Shown here in pieces: positions 60,561-64,000 of a DNA stretch of 64,000 nucleotides (the first letter of the stretch is position 1; every line of letters starts with the position of its first letter). This DNA is from Pseudomonas sp. SG20056. Its GTDB lineage: Bacteria > Pseudomonadota > Gammaproteobacteria > Pseudomonadales > Pseudomonadaceae. The stretch spans positions 4,419,679 through 4,483,678 of the forward strand of contig NZ_CP134499.1 of NCBI RefSeq assembly GCF_031764535.1. The letters run 5' to 3'. The position numbers and the translations under genes are program-made. Under the pieces are notes generated by a model. That model ran no database searches. It was not told where the DNA came from and saw only the letters and a program-made list of their open reading frames with translations.

Positions 60561-62312
60561 TTAGGCGTCTGCGGCCTTGGCTGCGGCTTCGATCTTGCGG
60601 GTAATGTACCACTGCTGGGCGATGGACAAGACGTTGTTGACCACCCAGTACAGCACCAGACCCGCCGGGAACCAGAGGAAGAAGAAGGTAAAAATGATCG
60701 GCATCATTTTCAGTACCTTGGCTTGCATTGGATCCGGCGGCGTTGGGTTGAGCTGCTGCTGGATAAACATGGTCGCGCCCATGATGATCGGCAGGATGAA
60801 GTACGGATCCTTGATTGCCAGGTCGGTTATCCACAGCAACCACGGTGCTTGGCGCATTTCCACGGATTCCAGCAGCACCCAGTAGAGCGCGAGGAATACC
60901 GGCATCTGCACCAGGATCGGCAAGCAGCCGCCCAGCGGGTTGATCTTCTCTTTCTTGTACAACTCCATCATCGCCTGGGACATTTTCTGGCGATCGTCAC
61001 CGTGCTGCTCTTTCAACTGAGCGAGTTTCGGTGCAACGGCACGCATGCGCGCCATGGATTTGTAGCTGGCAGCGGACAGCGGGAAGAAGATCAACTTGAT
61101 GATCACGGTCAACATGATGATCGACCAGCCCCAGTTGCCGAGCAGGTTGTGGATAACTTCCAGCAACCAGAAAATCGGCTGAGCCAGGAACCACAGAATG
61201 CCGTAGTCGACAGTCAGCTCAAGACCTGGAGACAGCGTCTTCAGATGGCCTTGTAGCTTCGGGCCGGCATACAGAATTGCACTGGTTTCACCTTGAGCGC
61301 CGGCAGCAACCTGAATGGCCGGGCCGGTAAAGCCGACAATGTAGTTGCCTTGGCTGTCTTTGCGGGTCTGTACTTGGTTAGTGCTGTCTTTGCTTGGAAT
61401 CCAGGCAGTGACGAAGTAATGCTGTAGCCAGGCAACCCAGCCTCCTTGAACGGTTTCTTTGAAGGCTTGTTTGTCGATGTCTTTCATCGACACTTTTTTG
61501 TACGGCTCCTCGCTAGTCCACAGTGCGCCACCGAGGTAGGTCGCAGTGCCGGTGGCGGTGGTGGAGGACGGATCGTCGCTGCCATCACGCTTGAGCTGGG
61601 CAAACATGTTGCCGCTCCAGGCCTGACCACTCTGGTTGTCGATCAGGTAGCTGACGGTCACCTGATAGGACGAAGGATCAACGCAGCCGGGTTTCTTCTG
61701 CTGTTGGTCCTTGGCTGCACATTCAGCGTTCAGACCACGCTTGAAGGTGAAGCGCTTGATGTAGTTGACGCCGTCTTCGCTGAGTTTGAGGTCAACCTGC
61801 AGCTGATCCTGACCGTCGGCCAGTTCATAGCTCTTCTGCTCGCTGCTCCAAAGAGCACGACCGCTGGATTTGTCCGGCGCATTGCTACCGATCAAACCGC
61901 TCTGGGCCAGGTAGGTACGCTCGCCGCCGTTGTCGAACAGCTGGAAAGGTACATCCGGACGATCCTGACGACGTGGGTACTGCGGCAAACGCAGTTGCAC
62001 CACATCACCACCGCGCGGGTCGATGGCCAGATCCAGTACATCGGTCTTCACCCGAATCAGCTCATCACTGGCAGCAGCAGGTGCGGCACTGATGGCGCTG
62101 GGTTCAACTGCAGGGGTGGCGCTCGGAATATCGTCGCCGCCAGCTGGAGTTGAAGTGGTGGCAGTGGTATCCGGCAGGCCGGGTACGGTGCTGCTGGTCG
62201 CGGCAATTTCTGTCGGCAGGGCAGCTTGACCGTAGTCCTGGTTCCACTGGAGAACCATCATATAGGACACGATTGCCAGGGCGACGATCAGGATCGAGCG
62301 TTGAATATCCAT
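60561..62312 (-). CDS. yidC: Membrane protein insertase YidC
   Basis: A 583-residue insertase. N-terminal helix (RSILIVALAIVSYMMVLQW), a variable Ala/Thr/Pro linker (~30-80), the large periplasmic domain (~90-360), then the conserved insertase core NLLGNWGWSIIMLTVIIKLIFFPLSAASYKSMARMRAVAPKLAQLKEQHGDDRQKMSQAMMELYKKEKINPLGGCLPILVQMPVFLALYWVLLESVEMRQAPW, ending in a basic tail. ATG 62312 is at the conserved MDIQRS; the frame to 62384 would overlap yidD. Confidence 0.97.
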   Translation of the reverse strand: MDIQRSILIVALAIVSYMMVLQWNQDYGQAALPTEIAATSSTVPGLPDTTATTSTPAGGDDIPSATPAVEPSAISAAPAAASDELIRVKTDVLDLAIDPRGGDVVQLRLPQYPRRQDRPDVPFQLFDNGGERTYLAQSGLIGSNAPDKSSGRALWSSEQKSYELADGQDQLQVDLKLSEDGVNYIKRFTFKRGLNAECAAKDQQQKKPGCVDPSSYQVTVSYLIDNQSGQAWSGNMFAQLKRDGSDDPSSTTATGTATYLGGALWTSEEPYKKVSMKDIDKQAFKETVQGGWVAWLQHYFVTAWIPSKDSTNQVQTRKDSQGNYIVGFTGPAIQVAAGAQGETSAILYAGPKLQGHLKTLSPGLELTVDYGILWFLAQPIFWLLEVIHNLLGNWGWSIIMLTVIIKLIFFPLSAASYKSMARMRAVAPKLAQLKEQHGDDRQKMSQAMMELYKKEKINPLGGCLPILVQMPVFLALYWVLLESVEMRQAPWLLWITDLAIKDPYFILPIIMGATMFIQQQLNPTPPDPMQAKVLKMMPIIFTFFFLWFPAGLVLYWVVNNVLSIAQQWYITRKIEAAAKAADA

Positions 62313-62314
62313 GA

Positions 62315-62560
62315 TTATTCGGCCATCGAAGAGGAACGGGAGGTTTTCACGCAGGGAACCGGGTCGTAGCCACCGGGATTCCACGGGTGACAGCGGCCAA
62401 GCCGACGCAAGGTCAGCCAGCCACCGCGCATGACGCCATGATGTTCAATGGCTTCAAGCGCGTAGCAAGAACAGCTTGGGTAGAAACGACAGTGACTGGC
62501 CATCAAGGGGCTGATGGCGTAGCGGTAGAACTGGATGGGAAGCAAAGCCAGTTTACGCAT
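62315..62560 (-). CDS. yidD: Membrane protein insertion efficiency factor YidD
   Basis: An 81-residue protein with the YidD core: LPIQFYRYAISPLMASHCRFYPSCSCYALEAIEHHGVMRGGWLTLRRLGRCHPWNPGGYDPVP. The Cys pattern (CRFYPSCSCYA) is typical. It overlaps rnpA by eight bases and precedes yidC by two. Confidence 0.96.
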   Translation of the reverse strand: MRKLALLPIQFYRYAISPLMASHCRFYPSCSCYALEAIEHHGVMRGGWLTLRRLGRCHPWNPGGYDPVPCVKTSRSSSMAE

Positions 62561-62957
62561 GGGGACTGTCGTTCACCCCAGGTGTTGCGACGGCTTCCGG
62601 GCTTGGCTTACTGCGTTCGAGGCGTTTCCAGAGTTTGCCAAACTGGCGAGCCAGTTCGACATTTTCCAAATCACCAAGGCCTTTACGCGCAACCACCACG
62701 ATGTCCCATCCCACCAGGTTGTTCTGATTGAGACGGAACGATTCGCGGATCTGGCGTTTCAGACGATTGCGCTCAACAGAGAGCTTTACGCTCTTCTTGC
62801 CGATCACCAATCCCAGACGGGGGTGATCAAGTTCGTTGTTGCGCGCCAGCAGCAGGACATTTTTGCCCGGAGCTTTGCCGCTAGGGGAGTCGAAGACTGC
62901 CTTGAATTGCCGGGGGGTTAGCAGACGCTTTTCCCGACTGAAGTCTCGACTCACCAC
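62553..62957 (-). CDS. rnpA: Ribonuclease P protein component RnpA
   Basis: A 134-residue basic protein that helps RNase P RNA process tRNA 5' ends. KRLLTPRQFKAVFDS, then HPRLGLVIGKKSVKLSVERNRLKRQIRESFR (the RNR motif RNRLKR). GTG 62957 gives MVSRDFSREK, matching pseudomonad relatives as I recall them; GTG 62954 is alternative. It is 11 bases after rpmH. Confidence 0.96.
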   Translation of the reverse strand: MVSRDFSREKRLLTPRQFKAVFDSPSGKAPGKNVLLLARNNELDHPRLGLVIGKKSVKLSVERNRLKRQIRESFRLNQNNLVGWDIVVVARKGLGDLENVELARQFGKLWKRLERSKPSPEAVATPGVNDSPHA

Positions 62958-62968
62958 AAGACCGAAAT

Positions 62969-63103
62969 TTAGACGGCGAGACGCTTACGGCCCTTGGCGC
63001 GGCGACGCGACAGGACAGCACGGCCGTTCTTGGTGGCCATACGAGCACGGAAACCGTGAGTGCGAGCGCGTTTGATAGTGCTGGGTTGGAAAGTACGTTT
63101 CAT
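62969..63103 (-). CDS. rpmH: Ribosomal protein bL34
   Basis: A 44-residue, very basic large-subunit protein: [44 protein letters not shown]. It is complete and at the expected place between rnpA and the origin. The ATG at 63103 follows the promoter at 63164-63192. Confidence 0.98.
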
Positions 63104-63163
63104 GGTGCGGTACCTGGGTGGTCGACTACGGGCCGGAATGGCCCCCGTTTTAAGAGACCGGCA

Positions 63164-63192
63164 ATTCTAGAGAAACCCGAGGGTCAGGTCAA
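63164..63192 (-). promoter_or_regulatory. Sigma-70 promoter of rpmH-rnpA
   Basis: Minus strand TTGACC (63192-63187), a 17-base spacer, TAGAAT (63169-63164). It starts transcription about 50 bases before rpmH. Confidence 0.82.
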
Positions 63193-63552
63193 TTTCCAAC
63201 CAGGCTTTTCCTGAATAAAGAAATATAAAGAAGAGAATATTTAAAGATGTTTAGTGATGTTAGTAGCTATTAGCTGGCCATTGATCTGTGCATAAGTGCT
63301 TGAAGGTCAATAGATTAGCGCTGTTCAGTCAAGGGTAAGTCTGTCGAAAAGACGTGTTGCAACTGTGTGGAAGCAGCGCACAAGCTGAGGATGGAATGCG
63401 ATTTTACCCACAGCAGGGTTTTCCATTGGGTTTTACCCTGGGTTATCCAATGAGCTTGCGGGCGGTTATCCACAGCCCTTATCTCATCTGTGTTATAAGC
63501 TTCGAACGCGATTAACACGTTGATTTTCCTTGCGCATAAGCAAGCTTACATG

Positions 63553-63581
63553 TGGATAACTCAAGCCTCGGCGGCTACAAT
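63553..63581 (+). promoter_or_regulatory. Candidate dnaA promoter overlapping a DnaA box
   Basis: TGGATA, a 17-base spacer, TACAAT (63576-63581). The -35 lies within the DnaA box at 63551-63559, which fits autorepression by DnaA. The -35 is weak. Confidence 0.5.
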
Positions 63582-63625
63582 AACGGCTGTTTTTTGCCTC
63601 GCGCCTTGCGATTTAGGGGATGTCC

Positions 63626-64000
63626 GTGTCTGTGGAACTTTGGCAGCAGTGCGTCGAGCTTCTGCGCGATGAGCTGCCTGCTCAGCAATTCAACACCTGG
63701 ATCCGTCCACTGCAGGTCGAAGCCGAAGGCGACGAGCTTCGTGTCTATGCGCCGAACCGTTTTGTCCTCGACTGGGTTAATGAGAAGTACCTCAGCCGTT
63801 TGCTTGAGTTACTCACCGAACGAACCAACGGTCTGGTTCCGGCGCTTTCCTTATTAATAGGTAGCAAACGCAGTTCGGCACCGCGTGCCGCAGCTGTCAG
63901 TACTCCGTCAGCTGCGCCGAGCACGCCAGCACCTGCTGCAGTCACCACAGCAGCAACCGCTACCGCGCAGGCAGAACCCTCGCGCGCGAGCTTTGACCCC
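63626..64000 (+). CDS. dnaA: Replication initiator DnaA, N-terminal part, cut by window edge
   Basis: The first 125 codons: MSVELWQQCVELLRDELPAQ, QFNTWIRPLQVEAEGDELRV, YAPNRFVLDWVNEKYLSRLL are domain I of DnaA, which binds DnaB and DiaA-like partners. An Ala/Pro/Thr-rich domain II begins near residue 85. The AAA+ and DNA-binding domains lie beyond 64000. I choose GTG 63626, with AGGGG seven bases upstream. ATG 63620 is in frame but has AGGGG only one base before it. Confidence 0.95.
   Translation, partial: MSVELWQQCVELLRDELPAQQFNTWIRPLQVEAEGDELRVYAPNRFVLDWVNEKYLSRLLELLTERTNGLVPALSLLIGSKRSSAPRAAAVSTPSAAPSTPAPAAVTTAATATAQAEPSRASFDP

Larger units (their letters stand above)
63104..63625. other. 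Chromosomal origin region (oriC) between rpmH and dnaA
   Basis: A 522-base gap. DnaA boxes: perfect TTATCCACA at 63466-63474 and its reverse at 63551-63559; near matches TTACCCACA (63404-63412) and TTATCCAAT (63443-63451). The AT-rich stretch at 63215-63275 (GAATAAAGAAATATAAAGAA) is a likely unwinding element. The position between rpmH and dnaA is where pseudomonad oriC lies. The rpmH promoter is at the left edge and the dnaA promoter at the right. Confidence 0.88.

Overview
The window is a GC-rich (roughly 60-65 % by eye) chromosomal segment next to a replication origin. The order dnaA / rpmH-rnpA-yidD-yidC-mnmE / mnmG-rsmG-parA-parB / atpIBEFHAGDC / glmU-glmS is the conserved gammaproteobacterial origin block in its Pseudomonas form. 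The DnaA and RnpA starts, the aerobic cobalamin pathway and the Pseudomonas-type REP palindromes all point to a Pseudomonas species. I cannot name the species.

Layout. (1) 1-7.4 kb: an accessory stretch with a truncated lemA, a CBS/nucleotidyltransferase (DUF294) gene coupled to a DEDDh exonuclease, a frameshifted DUF6434 gene, a BCCT transporter, a solute-binding-like protein, a DUF3617 protein and an acetyltransferase. (2) 7.4-14.7 kb: a TAXI-type TRAP transporter operon (binding protein, fused permease, DUF1850) behind a sigma-54 promoter with two palindromic upstream sites, next to its probable DctB/DctD regulators. (3) 14.8-18.3 kb: an AraC regulator, a LysE exporter and a bufferin operon (six-Cys peptide precursor, MNIO oxidase, partner protein). 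(4) 18.4-42 kb: a large vitamin B12 region. It has a TonB receptor plus a FecCD-type ABC importer, and the aerobic corrin genes cobK, L, G, H, I, J, F, E and M with cobN, cobW and a chelatase ATPase locus. Three cobalamin riboswitches drive the uptake operon, cobGHIJ and cobW-cobN-chlID-cobF. (5) 42-64 kb: the housekeeping origin block, ending in a partial dnaA.

How the parts work together. The B12 genes cover corrin ring building from precorrin-2 to hydrogenobyrinate and the cobalt chelatase, plus import of an outside corrinoid or related ligand, under shared B12 feedback. The chelatase needs two AAA-type subunits besides CobN. Here they appear to come from one locus: a short ChlI-like protein, and a ChlI-VWA fusion made by -1 ribosomal frameshifting at A_AAA_AAG followed by a 9-bp stem-loop. 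This is the most striking mechanism in the window.

Other structure: a MITE-like element sits between the aptamer and the start of the B12 uptake operon. Four REP doublets lie in intergenic gaps, several of them inside operons. A perfect 20-bp hairpin lies at the 5' end of a small gene between cobN and chlI. One perfect 14-bp parS-like palindrome lies in cobW. Eleven perfect DnaA boxes are present, seven of them in the last 8.3 kb, with two origin-like intergenic regions.
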